Below, piece by piece: positions 1-7,346 of a stretch of 64,000 nucleotides of DNA (its first letter is position 1; each line of letters opens with the position of its first letter). The translations under genes were made by a program, and so were the position numbers. The stretch is from a bacterium (GTDB taxonomy: Bacteria > Patescibacteria > ABY1 > JAGPKW01). The DNA lies in assembly GCA_021780535.1 (NCBI GenBank), contig JAJXYN010000009.1:310001-374000 (forward strand), in the 5' to 3' direction. The notes below the pieces were generated by a model, which worked only from the letters and a program-made list of their open reading frames with translations, did no database searches and was not told where the DNA came from.

Positions 1-655
1 TATATTTGAATGCTGTTTTTAAAATATTTGCTTTATGATATTTTGGTTCATCCATCCACCAATTTATAGCATCATTATAAGACGAAGACGAACTGCCCCA
101 ATATAATATTTCAGTTGCTAATGTCGCATTCCCGCTATTTGATTTTATACTAGACATAATCTTACTACTACTTCTATCAGCAGTGCTATTACTATTTATC
201 ATATCAACACATCTATCTTCTGCGGTCTTTGTTAAAACGCTACTTACAATTAAATTATTAACATTATTTTTATTTCTTTGTTCATTTAATAAATCATTCA
301 TTTTACTTGCATCTAATAATTTGTTATTACTACTTAAAGCTGATTGTTTTGATGTTTGTATTTCATCTGAAAATGGAGCAACATCAATTATTGTCGTGGT
401 TGCTTCACTATTTGTTGTTATGTTTGTACTATTTGTTGACTGTGTTTGAGTACTATCTGTCAAAAGTTTTCTTAAATCATCAATTGTATTTATGGCGTGT
501 TTATCAAGATTTTCTGGATTTATATATATAATAGTTCCGTTTTTATCAATAAACATTATATCTTTTATTGCATCTGCCTTAACAATATTAGAAAAGGAAA
601 ATGTTGATATTATAAGTAAAAATGAAATTAATAATAGATTTTTTTTATTATTCAT
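1..655 (-). CDS. Secreted CAP-domain (SCP-like) protein, 3' end cut by window edge
   Basis: The minus-strand frame is open from an ATG at 655 to the window edge (218 codons seen). Residues 1-28 form a lipophilic signal peptide (MNNKKNLLLISFLLIISTFS, then a cleavage-like Ala-Asp). A Ser/Thr/Asn-rich linker follows. From about residue 150 the pattern matches the CAP superfamily: AEDRCVDMINSN, then ATEILYWGSSSSSYNDAI, then NWWMDEPKYHKANIL, which correspond to the A-R-DM, GENI-like and W-SP-H-NIL blocks. CAP domains in bacteria are extracellular and mostly of unknown activity. The gene starts 14 nt after the patatin-like gene and is probably co-transcribed with it. The C-terminus lies outside the window. 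Confidence 0.8.
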   Translation of the reverse strand, partial: MNNKKNLLLISFLLIISTFSFSNIVKADAIKDIMFIDKNGTIIYINPENLDKHAINTIDDLRKLLTDSTQTQSTNSTNITTNSEATTTIIDVAPFSDEIQTSKQSALSSNNKLLDASKMNDLLNEQRNKNNVNNLIVSSVLTKTAEDRCVDMINSNSTADRSSSKIMSSIKSNSGNATLATEILYWGSSSSSYNDAINWWMDEPKYHKANILKTAFKY

Positions 656-669
656 ATATTTTGAATTAT

Positions 670-1473
670 TTATTTTAATATAGAATCTTTTTTATTCATG
701 GTATCTTGATAACCTCTTTCTACTAATTTTTTATAATTCTTTTTTCTAAAATCTAGAAAATGGGTTTCTTCGTTTGCTAATCTTAATACAATAGTTTTTT
801 TATTTTTTATACTTTTAAGATTAAGTATATTTTCTATGGTATTATTTTTTTGCGCTACCATTACTAAAGCTCTTAATACATCTATGCTTTTTGTTTCTTT
901 ATCTACTATTATTTCTGATGATATATCTGAAATTATTATTTTATCACAATATTCTTCTACATATTTTACTGGAACATTATTTAAAACCCCCCCATCAACT
1001 AAATACATATTATTGTATTTAAGTGGTGGAAATATCCCTGGTATAGACATTGATGAAAATATTTCTGGAAATATTCTTCCCTTACTAAAAGAAACTTCTT
1101 TTGCATTATTTATATCAACCGCATTAAAAGTTAGCGGAATAATAAAATCTTTAAAATCTCTTGCAGTTATATATTGTTTTAACATATCTTCTAATTTTGA
1201 TTTTGGTGTTTTGTCTAAATGAGAAATTACCATTTGTGCTATCTTAAAAAAATCTAATTTTTCAACTAGCTTATCAAAATCTATATCTGGATCAGAAGCA
1301 TACATTGCTCCTATTATCGCACCTATTGACGTTCCTGATATTCTATCAATTTTTACATTTAATTCTTGTAATGCTTTTATGACCCCTATATGATAAAAAC
1401 CTTTTGAACCTCCGCCTCCTAAAACTAATCCTATTTTGTTATTTCTTTTTTTGAATAAATTAAATAAAAACAT
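670..1473 (-). CDS. Patatin-like phospholipase (RssA/YchK-like)
   Basis: A 267-residue patatin-fold protein. The glycine-rich oxyanion block VLGGGGSKGFYHIGVIKAL is at about residues 17-35, the nucleophile elbow GTSIGAIIGA (G-x-S-x-G) at about 47-56, and the catalytic Asp in VDGGVLNNVP at about 160, completing a Ser-Asp dyad. Such short bacterial patatins are predicted lipid acyl hydrolases at the inner face of the membrane; the substrate is not predictable here. It precedes the CAP-domain gene by 14 nt on the same strand, which suggests a two-gene operon acting on the cell envelope. Confidence 0.88.
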   Translation of the reverse strand: MFLFNLFKKRNNKIGLVLGGGGSKGFYHIGVIKALQELNVKIDRISGTSIGAIIGAMYASDPDIDFDKLVEKLDFFKIAQMVISHLDKTPKSKLEDMLKQYITARDFKDFIIPLTFNAVDINNAKEVSFSKGRIFPEIFSSMSIPGIFPPLKYNNMYLVDGGVLNNVPVKYVEEYCDKIIISDISSEIIVDKETKSIDVLRALVMVAQKNNTIENILNLKSIKNKKTIVLRLANEETHFLDFRKKNYKKLVERGYQDTMNKKDSILK

Positions 1474-1540
1474 ATAATTTTATATTTATAAAATATTTTT
1501 ATATTATTATTCTAGTCTATGCAAGAATTAAAGACAAATT

Positions 1541-1567
1541 AAAAAAGCGCCAAATCGTCTGGCGCTC
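1541..1567 (-). terminator. Rho-independent terminator after the histidine phosphatase gene
   Basis: The inverted repeat AGCGCC/GGCGCT (1546-1551, 1561-1566) is followed on the minus strand by a T run (A run at 1541-1546). It lies 12 nt beyond the stop of the minus-strand gene that ends at 1579. Confidence 0.85.
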
Positions 1568-1578
1568 ACTAATTGTTT

Positions 1579-2382
1579 TTATATATCAGGAAAAAGTCTT
1601 GATGTTGATTCGCATATTTCTTTTAATTCTTTTGGCGAATATAGCTTTGATCGCCTTATTAATTCCCATGTATTTCTTGATTTTGTTGTATCCCATGGGC
1701 ATACAGATCTCATCCATTCTAACTTATCGCACTCTACTTTTGTAGATGGATCTTCTCTTGTGTAATGAATAACTTGGCAATTATGCATTCTATCTAATTT
1801 ATCTTTTGACTGATCTAAGACTTTATATTCTATTGGATTTATTCTCTCAAGTAAAATTCTCAAAGCCCACATAAATTCACCATGGCAAACCATAATTACA
1901 TTTTCTTTAGAATGTTGTCTATTAAGAGTATCTATAATTATTCTTGATCTATTGCAAGTATCTGCCATCCTCTCTCCGCCTTGCGGTCTCCAATAAAAAG
2001 GATTTTCTTCTTTTTGTTTTTTCCACCCTGGAAATTCTTCCTCTCTTTCGTCTGGAGAAATGGTTCCAAGATACCCCCAATCTCTTTCTGTAATATCTGA
2101 TCTAATCTGCCAATTAATATCTATGTATGACGCTGTTTCTAGTGCTCTTTTATAACTAGAAACGAAGCCTACATCAAAAAAACCTTGTCCAAATCTTTCG
2201 TTTATATATGACCCTGTGATTTTTGCTTGTTCTATGCCTTTTAGACTTAGCCTATAATCAGAGTCATGTCTTTCTTTAAATTCTTTTGTATAAAGAGTTT
2301 TGTCTCCTCTTTTTAGTGCTTCCATTACAACATTACCTTCTGATTGGCCGTGTCTTATCAGGACCAAATTCTTTGGCATCAT
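1579..2382 (-). CDS. Histidine phosphatase superfamily (phosphoglycerate mutase-like) protein
   Basis: The 267-residue protein begins with the branch-1 histidine phosphatase motif LVLIRHGQSEGN (phospho-acceptor His in RHG). Further conserved features are SSYKRALETA at about 85-95 (phosphate-pocket Arg), ERDWGYLG at about 109-116, and a second catalytic His in MVCHGEFMWAL at about 175. This fold covers cofactor-dependent phosphoglycerate mutases and many phosphatases. The C-terminal 90 residues are not typical of GpmA, so a broad-specificity phosphatase is the safer call. It is a single gene with its own terminator; no operon partner is apparent. Confidence 0.82.
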   Translation of the reverse strand: MMPKNLVLIRHGQSEGNVVMEALKRGDKTLYTKEFKERHDSDYRLSLKGIEQAKITGSYINERFGQGFFDVGFVSSYKRALETASYIDINWQIRSDITERDWGYLGTISPDEREEEFPGWKKQKEENPFYWRPQGGERMADTCNRSRIIIDTLNRQHSKENVIMVCHGEFMWALRILLERINPIEYKVLDQSKDKLDRMHNCQVIHYTREDPSTKVECDKLEWMRSVCPWDTTKSRNTWELIRRSKLYSPKELKEICESTSRLFPDI

Positions 2383-2509
2383 ATCATTAATCCCCCTCTT
2401 ATTGTTTGTCTTTTATTTTATATCATTTCATATTAATTATTGCAATTGTTTTTACTAGTCATGCAAAGTCTTGTTTTTTTTATATTTTTAAATTATAATG
2501 ACTTGCATT

Positions 2510-2599
2510 GGAGAGGTGGCTGAGCGGTTGAAAGCACCACACTGCTAACGTGGCAGGGCCTAAAAACCCTCGCAGGTTCAAATCCTGTCCTCTCCGCCA
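2510..2599 (+). tRNA. tRNA-Ser (anticodon GCU)
   Basis: The acceptor stem GGAGAGG (2510-2516) pairs with CCTCTCC (2589-2595), followed by discriminator G and an encoded CCA (2597-2599). A long variable arm typical of tRNA-Ser is present, and the T arm GCAGG-TTCAAAT-CCTGT is canonical. The anticodon loop CTGCTAA places GCT at 2544-2546. Its 3' end overlaps the start of a 392-bp direct repeat, so it looks like the anchor of the neighbouring integrative element. Confidence 0.97.
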
Positions 2600-2985
2600 T
2601 ACAGGGCTACCGAGATGCCTAGTTTTACTATGATGGCATTGATGAAACCCCATTAAATCACCAGAGTTTGGTGATTTTTTGTTTTTTTATTTCTCTAAGA
2701 TTGGTCAATAAATTTTTGATAAATTTCTCAATTTTCGAATATCTTGAAATGCAGACTAGAAATTAACTAAAAACTCCCATTAAAAAATAATTAAACTTGG
2801 TTCGAAACCTGTTTGCTCTGTTGGTAACTAGAGCTTCGCAAGGTTTTTGGTTATGTTAATATACTAATACCAACGCGATATTTGGTCTTATTTGGTAAAT
2901 TAACAAAAATAAAATAGATACTTCTCTATAATCGAAAGGTATCTAAATTTATAAAATCTTAATTTTTAATAATAGAGATTAAGAA
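2594..2985. repeat. 392-bp direct repeat, copy 1 (left end of element 1)
   Basis: It is nearly identical to 24943-25334 over its whole length, from CCGCCATACAGGGCTACC to AATAATAGAGATTAAGAA. It has no long reading frame, but it contains conserved hairpins: a terminator at 2655-2680 and a nested stem with arms 2805-2810/2841-2846 and 2815-2819/2830-2834. The last 20 bp encode the C-terminus of the cargo permease ending at 2966. A partial third copy lies at 30131-30325. Confidence 0.93.
2655..2680 (+). terminator. Terminator hairpin downstream of tRNA-Ser, within the repeat
   Basis: AAATCACCA (2655-2663) and TGGTGATTT (2669-2677) flank a short loop and are followed by a T-rich run. In the second repeat copy (about 25005-25030) the stem is kept with changed bases (ATCATCA...TGGTGAT), which supports a real structure. 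Confidence 0.8.
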
Positions 2986-3691
2986 TATATTTAACTAAGA
3001 ACTGGAGGTAATAAACTCCAGTTAAAATAAAGATAGAAGCTGTTACATATCTTAATATTTTTTCTACTTTAGATACTATATTTAAAGCTTTACTTAACTT
3101 ATTAAAACTATAAGCTATTATAAAAGAAAATAATATTACAGGTAGACCGGTTCCTATCCCAAAGAAAGGAGCTAATAAAAATCCAAAATTAGTTTTAAGT
3201 ATTAAAGGAATTAATATTCCAAAAAATAAAGCACCACTATAGGGACAAAAAGCTAAAGAAAATAAAATACCCATAAAAAATGAACCAATATAACCCTTAG
3301 TAGATAAATGATTTTTTAGTTGTTCTATCCTCTTATTTCTTATATTAATGTTTATTTTAATAACACCAAACATTAATAACCCTAATAGTATTAGAACTGG
3401 CCCTAAAACTTTATCGCCCCATCCTTGAAATAGGCTGGATATTTTGAAAGATGATAAACCAAAATAAATTAGAAGAGCTATTAAAGTATAACTTAAAGAT
3501 CTTCCTAAAGTATAAAATAAGCCACTTAAAATAGTTTTCTTTTGAGATTTTAAATCTTTTGAAATATATGCAACTGCAGTTATGTTTGTAGCAAGAGGAC
3601 AAGGGCTAATTGATACTATAACACCCAAAAGAAAAGCTGTTATCAGTGGAATATTTGATGATTCTATTATTGTATTTATAAAATTTAACAT
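2966..3691 (-). CDS. CcdA/DsbD-like membrane protein, ArsG-like
   Basis: The 241-residue protein has about six membrane segments. Two conserved proline/cysteine-containing segments, GVIVSISPCPLATNIT (about 19-34) and FSLAFCPYSGALFFG (about 145-159), are the hallmark of the CcdA/DsbD transmembrane family that moves electrons across the membrane. Its position directly after an ArsF-like thioredoxin-fold gene matches the ArsG transporters described with ArsEF in organoarsenical resistance. It starts 4 nt from the ArsF-like stop, in the same operon. Its last residues are encoded inside the 392-bp element repeat. Arsenic specificity is inferred from context only. Confidence 0.75.
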   Translation of the reverse strand: MLNFINTIIESSNIPLITAFLLGVIVSISPCPLATNITAVAYISKDLKSQKKTILSGLFYTLGRSLSYTLIALLIYFGLSSFKISSLFQGWGDKVLGPVLILLGLLMFGVIKININIRNKRIEQLKNHLSTKGYIGSFFMGILFSLAFCPYSGALFFGILIPLILKTNFGFLLAPFFGIGTGLPVILFSFIIAYSFNKLSKALNIVSKVEKILRYVTASIFILTGVYYLQFLVKYILNLYY

Positions 3692-3695
3692 ATTT

Positions 3696-4160
3696 CTATA
3701 ATAAAGACCTTATTCTTGTTTCTAAATAATCCATAAACTTTTGCTTATCAGTAACAAGCATCCATAATTTACTCTCGTAACTAATATTATCTTTATTATC
3801 TTTAATCCCATTTATATATAAAGAAGATCCACTAGCTTGGAATTTTTCACCCAATGCTTTATTTTCTGGTAAATCTAAATTTATTTCTTTAAATATTATT
3901 TTTCCATTATTAAATTCAGTTAGAAATTTTGTTTCTATGGTTTCTTTTGCATACTTACCTAAATTAATACAAGAGATACATCTTTGTGTGTTATGAAATA
4001 CAAAAACTTCTATTTTATCAGATTGTATATTAGATATATGAACTTCTTGGTTTTTGGCTATATTATTTGAATTATTTCTATCTTTAGAGAAAGTTAATAC
4101 TGAAATAAATATTGAAACTATAATTAAACTAGCAGATAAAATTATTATCTTTTTATTCAT
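3696..4160 (-). CDS. ArsF-like membrane-anchored thioredoxin-fold protein
   Basis: The 154-residue protein has an N-terminal signal anchor (residues 4-24). A periplasm-facing domain contains VFVFHNTQRCISCINLGKYA (about 53-72). The FH-T-RC-SC spacing is the signature of the ArsF family, which acts with ArsE in reducing nitroaromatic arsenicals. No separate ArsE is seen. Alternatively it may simply relay thiol reduction from the neighbouring CcdA-like protein. It is co-directional with the permease upstream (8 nt gap) and the ArsG-like gene downstream (4 nt gap). Confidence 0.7.
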   Translation of the reverse strand: MNKKIIILSASLIIVSIFISVLTFSKDRNNSNNIAKNQEVHISNIQSDKIEVFVFHNTQRCISCINLGKYAKETIETKFLTEFNNGKIIFKEINLDLPENKALGEKFQASGSSLYINGIKDNKDNISYESKLWMLVTDKQKFMDYLETRIRSLL

Positions 4161-4168
4161 AATTGTTA

Positions 4169-5143
4169 TTATAAGATTATATTAAATAAATATCCTAAAA
4201 TTATTATAAACAAACTAATTAAACCAAAGAATATTAATAACAATTTCATCTTCATAACTTTCTTAAGAAGAATAGCTTCTGGTAACGATAAGCCAACTAT
4301 AGCCATCATAAAAGCTAATGCTGTACCAATTGGAACTCCTTTTTGTATTAAAGCTTGAATTATAGGAAGAACCCCAGCTGCATTTGAATACATTGGTACA
4401 CCTATTAGAACAGCAACGGGAACGGCAAATGGATTATCTTTGCTTATATAATGCTCAAAAAATCCAGTAGGAACAAATCCATGTATTGCAGCTCCTATAG
4501 AAATACCTATTAAAATATATAACAAAACCTTTTTTACAATAGATAGGGATTCTCTCAATATACTTGGTATATTTTTAAAAATAGTTCCTTTTTTTATTAT
4601 TACTTGAGCTGCATTATTTTCTCTAATATTTTTTACAAAATCAGTAAGCTCATTTTCTAATTTTAATTTCCCAAGTACAAATCCACCAATAATTCCTAAT
4701 AATATTGCAGATATTACATAAATAGAGGTTATCCTTAATCCAAACATTCCAATGAACATTGCGACTGCGACTTCGTTTACTAGCGGAGATGTAATAAGGA
4801 ATGAAAAAGTAACACCAAGAGGAATTCCGCCCTTAACAAACCCTATGAATAAAGGAATGGATGAGCAAGAACAAAACGGAGTTACTGCTCCAAATAGTGA
4901 AGCAATAATATATTCTAATCCATATAACTTATTTTTAGATAAAAAATTCCTTACTTTTTCTACTGGAAAATAGAAATTAATAATACCCATTATAAAACTA
5001 ATTATAAATAGAAGTATTATGATTTTTATTGAATCATAAATAAAAAAATTTACAGAATTAGCTAGATTAGAATTCTTTATTAAATGAAATAGATTGTATG
5101 TTACTAAATCTGAAAAACTTTGTATTGGTTGAAATATATCCAT
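4169..5143 (-). CDS. ArsP/YraQ-family permease (DUF318)
   Basis: A 324-residue protein with about eight membrane segments. The diagnostic block GAVTPFCSCSSIPLFIGFVKGGIPLG (cut here to its key residues FCSCSS-P-F-G) at about residues 89-114 holds the conserved cysteines of the ArsP_1/DUF318 family, followed by TSPLVNEVAV. A second conserved block, GVPMYSNAAGVLP, is at about 248-260. ArsP members export trivalent organoarsenicals; others have unknown thiol-linked substrates. It lies between the small redox thioredoxin and the ArsF-like gene, 17 nt after the former, in the ArsR-controlled operon. Confidence 0.82.
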   Translation of the reverse strand: MDIFQPIQSFSDLVTYNLFHLIKNSNLANSVNFFIYDSIKIIILLFIISFIMGIINFYFPVEKVRNFLSKNKLYGLEYIIASLFGAVTPFCSCSSIPLFIGFVKGGIPLGVTFSFLITSPLVNEVAVAMFIGMFGLRITSIYVISAILLGIIGGFVLGKLKLENELTDFVKNIRENNAAQVIIKKGTIFKNIPSILRESLSIVKKVLLYILIGISIGAAIHGFVPTGFFEHYISKDNPFAVPVAVLIGVPMYSNAAGVLPIIQALIQKGVPIGTALAFMMAIVGLSLPEAILLKKVMKMKLLLIFFGLISLFIIILGYLFNIIL

Positions 5144-5160
5144 AATATACTAATTATTTA

Positions 5161-5532
5161 TTAAGCAGCACCACCAGTGCCAGAGCATTTTCCTCCACAA
5201 TCACATTGAGCAGTTTTATTACAATCACAATCCTCACCACAATCAGATTTATCATCACAGCCACAACCCTTAAACTCAAAGTTATCTTTTACCGATTTTT
5301 CAACCATTTCTTTTAATTCTTCTTTTGATGGCAATACACCTACTAAAATTGGTTTATTATTTATGGCAAGCACTGGACTACTCATAACACCCATAGCTAT
5401 TATTTCTGAAATATCTGTAACATATTCAACATTTAACTCAAATCCTAATTCTTTTACCACTTCTTGTGTTAATTCATGTAATTTTTTACATTTTGCACAA
5501 CCTGAACCTAAAACTTTTATTTTGATTTCCAT
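5161..5532 (-). CDS. Small redox-active disulfide protein (thioredoxin family) with Cys-rich tail
   Basis: The 123-residue protein starts with KIKVLGSGCAKCKKLHELTQ, the CxxC active site of the TIGR00412 mini-thioredoxin family, and keeps the cis-Pro region GVMSSPVLAINNKPILVG at about 48-65. The last 35 residues form an unusual tail, GCGCDDKSDCGEDCDC then CDCGGKCSG, with nine or more cysteines, which could bind soft metals or metalloids. The gene directly follows arsR (7 nt) and precedes the DUF318 permease, as in many arsenic and thiol-stress operons. The tail is observed; metal binding is inferred. Confidence 0.85.
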   Translation of the reverse strand: MEIKIKVLGSGCAKCKKLHELTQEVVKELGFELNVEYVTDISEIIAMGVMSSPVLAINNKPILVGVLPSKEELKEMVEKSVKDNFEFKGCGCDDKSDCGEDCDCNKTAQCDCGGKCSGTGGAA

Positions 5533-5539
5533 ATTTATT

Positions 5540-5851
5540 TTATTTAATACTTAAAAAACTATTTAATAATGATGAATACTTTTTAATAATATCTTTATTT
5601 AAAGAATAAAAAACTTTTAAACCAACTTTATTTGATTTTAATAAATTAAAATATTTCATCACTCTTAAATGATGAGATATAAGGTTTTGGGGAATATCTA
5701 AAAACTCTTGTATTTCACATACACATCTTTCTTTGTTTTTAAGAAAGCATACTGTTTTTAATCTATTTTCTTCTGATATTATTTTTAGAAAATCTATCAT
5801 TTCCGACATCTCTAAACTAATGTCTTTACAATTGAAACATTCTTTTTGCAT
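5540..5851 (-). CDS. arsR: ArsR/SmtB-family metalloregulator (copy 1)
   Basis: The 103-residue winged-helix repressor has RCVCEIQEFLDIPQNLISHHLRVMKYFNLL at its core (key residues C-V-C at about 44-46 in the alpha-3 ELCVC-type metalloid site, then the recognition helix SHHLRVM). N-terminal Cys residues (ECFNC) could add a third ligand. It is the first gene of the operon and sits just below a palindromic operator (5866-5887), so autoregulation and derepression by arsenite or a similar ligand are expected. A close paralogue at 32631-32948 has an operator with the same core. Ligand identity is inferred from the motif. Confidence 0.88.
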   Translation of the reverse strand: MQKECFNCKDISLEMSEMIDFLKIISEENRLKTVCFLKNKERCVCEIQEFLDIPQNLISHHLRVMKYFNLLKSNKVGLKVFYSLNKDIIKKYSSLLNSFLSIK

Positions 5852-5865
5852 ATTATTAAGATAAG

Positions 5866-5887
5866 TATATCAATTTATATTGATATA
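5866..5887 (-). promoter_or_regulatory. ArsR operator upstream of the ars-like operon
   Basis: Perfect inverted repeat TATATCAA-TTTATA-TTGATATA, lying between the arsR start and a -10-like TATACT on the minus strand. The same arms and spacer occur at 32960-32981, upstream of the second arsR. Confidence 0.85.
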
Positions 5888-5924
5888 GTATAACTTATTT
5901 TATAAATGGTCAAATGTTTATAAA

Positions 5925-7226
5925 TTAATTTTTAATTAAATTAATTTTCTTGTTTTTCATTATAAATTTATTCTTAAACATACCCATAAACTGTCTTTTT
6001 TCTTCTATAGAACCGTGGTTTAGTATAAACTTGGCATAATCTACTAAGTCTACCTTTCTATCGTTCATACCTCGTTCTACGTTGTTTATTTTAAGTACTT
6101 GTTTTTGTAGATGAGCAAATCTTTCCACTTCTATTCTTAACTTTTCTTTAATGTCTTCTTCTGGAATATCAATATCTTTTAGAAGTTTTATTATTTGCTC
6201 TATAAATTGTTCTTCTCTAATATATCTATTACTACACTTAAGATCTTTTGTTCTATTACATCCATAGTAAATATATTTATTTACTCCACCATTTTTTAAT
6301 TTCTTGTGTTTTTCCACCGCACATAAATTAGAGCTGCAATGACCACAAATCATAGAACCTAGAAAAGCAAACTCTTTTTCTCCATATTTGTAACTAGCTT
6401 TTCCTAATTTTATTTTTCTTTGAACGATTTCAAATAATTCTTTTGTAATTATTGGTTGATGATTTCCTTGGCACCAATTACCACTTCCTGCTGGATATTC
6501 AAACCATCCATAGTAAAATGGTCTACCAAGTAATATGTAGATATTTGCTAAAGACAGATTCTTACCACTTTTTGTTGTGAAATTTTGTTTTACAAACCAA
6601 CTATGCAAAGCCCTACCAGAATAGTTTTCATAAGCTACTTTCTCAAACGCTTGTTTGATTATTGGAGCTCTTTCAGGATCTGGAATTACTACTCCTGTTT
6701 TATTTTTTCTTTCATCATTAAGATAGCCGATAGGAGCAACTCCTATCCAAAATCCTTTTGATGTTTTAATTTTCAAACCTCTTTTTACATTGATACTTTT
6801 ATTATCATTCTCAAGTTTAGCCTGACCACCAAGTACTGCTAATAGAAATTTATCATTTGGTGTATTTTTAAAGTTTTGATTATACGTTCTTATTTCTTTA
6901 AGATAACTACCGTCTATTAAATCTATAATACTTCCTAAATCTCCAGCATTTCTTGAAAGTCTATCAGTATTCCATGTTAGAATACCTTCGAATTTACCTT
7001 GTCTTAATTCTTTTATCATTTCATTAAATATCGGCCTCTGACTTGAAGCTTTTGCAGAATGAGCCTCTTTTTTTATGCAAACCACATTAAGATTATCTCT
7101 TTCTGCTATTAAACTCATTTCATTTTCTTGAGCTTCTATTGAAAGAGCCTGTTTTTCATCTTCTTCACTAGATTTTCTAGCATAAAGACAGTATCTAATT
7201 TCTGACGAAAACCCTTTGTTTTCCAT
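5925..7226 (-). CDS. Large serine recombinase (element 1)
   Basis: A 433-residue site-specific recombinase. The N-terminal resolvase domain (about 11-150) starts YCLYARKSSEEDEKQALSIE, with the catalytic Ser in ARKSSE, and contains LTWNTDRLSRNAGD, the conserved active-site D-R-x-S-R. A recombinase domain follows (about 165-270), then a zinc ribbon (about 290-335: MICGHCSSNLC and YGCN-x-KCSN) and a coiled-coil tail. It differs from the element 2 copy at only 8 residues, although many codons differ. It is transcribed toward the cargo from the right-end repeat and ends 74 nt before arsR. Serine recombinases of this size integrate and excise DNA without host factors. Confidence 0.93.
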   Translation of the reverse strand: MENKGFSSEIRYCLYARKSSEEDEKQALSIEAQENEMSLIAERDNLNVVCIKKEAHSAKASSQRPIFNEMIKELRQGKFEGILTWNTDRLSRNAGDLGSIIDLIDGSYLKEIRTYNQNFKNTPNDKFLLAVLGGQAKLENDNKSINVKRGLKIKTSKGFWIGVAPIGYLNDERKNKTGVVIPDPERAPIIKQAFEKVAYENYSGRALHSWFVKQNFTTKSGKNLSLANIYILLGRPFYYGWFEYPAGSGNWCQGNHQPIITKELFEIVQRKIKLGKASYKYGEKEFAFLGSMICGHCSSNLCAVEKHKKLKNGGVNKYIYYGCNRTKDLKCSNRYIREEQFIEQIIKLLKDIDIPEEDIKEKLRIEVERFAHLQKQVLKINNVERGMNDRKVDLVDYAKFILNHGSIEEKRQFMGMFKNKFIMKNKKINLIKN

Positions 7227-7324
7227 ATATTTATCATTAATTTGTTATCTATACACATTAATGACGCAACCCATCTAGTGCGTCTAGGATGAGCTGTTGG
7301 TAAGTAGTTGGTAAATAAAAAAAG
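7227..7324. repeat. Right-end repeat of element 1 (recombinase promoter/att region)
   Basis: About 98 bp nearly identical to 28121-28217. It contains GTTATCTATACACATTAATG followed by a hairpin GACGCA (7263-7268) / TGCGTC (7279-7284), and ends GGTAAATAAAAAA. Flanking DNA differs beyond this point, so it marks an element end. A short, diverged copy is at 24692-24721. Confidence 0.85.
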
Positions 7325-7346
7325 ATACAATTAATGTACCTTCTTT

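Larger units (their letters stand above)
2594..7324. mobile_element. Integrative element 1: serine recombinase plus ars-like cargo
   Basis: The element is defined by comparison with 24943-28217. It has a shared 392-bp left end (2594-2985), cargo genes (2966-5851), a serine recombinase (5925-7226) and a shared right end (7227-7324). It starts inside the CCA end of tRNA-Ser. The cargo here is an ArsR-regulated thiol/arsenic operon that is absent from element 2. Exact crossover points cannot be fixed from one sequence. Confidence 0.72.

Noticed and set aside
183..683. Plus-strand frames opposite the first gene
   Set aside because: They are shadows of the minus-strand CAP-domain gene, which has a signal peptide and recognisable motifs.
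7136..7330. 64-residue minus-strand frame over the recombinase start
   Set aside because: It overlaps the recombinase in another frame and runs through the right-end repeat; it is not kept in the same form at element 2.
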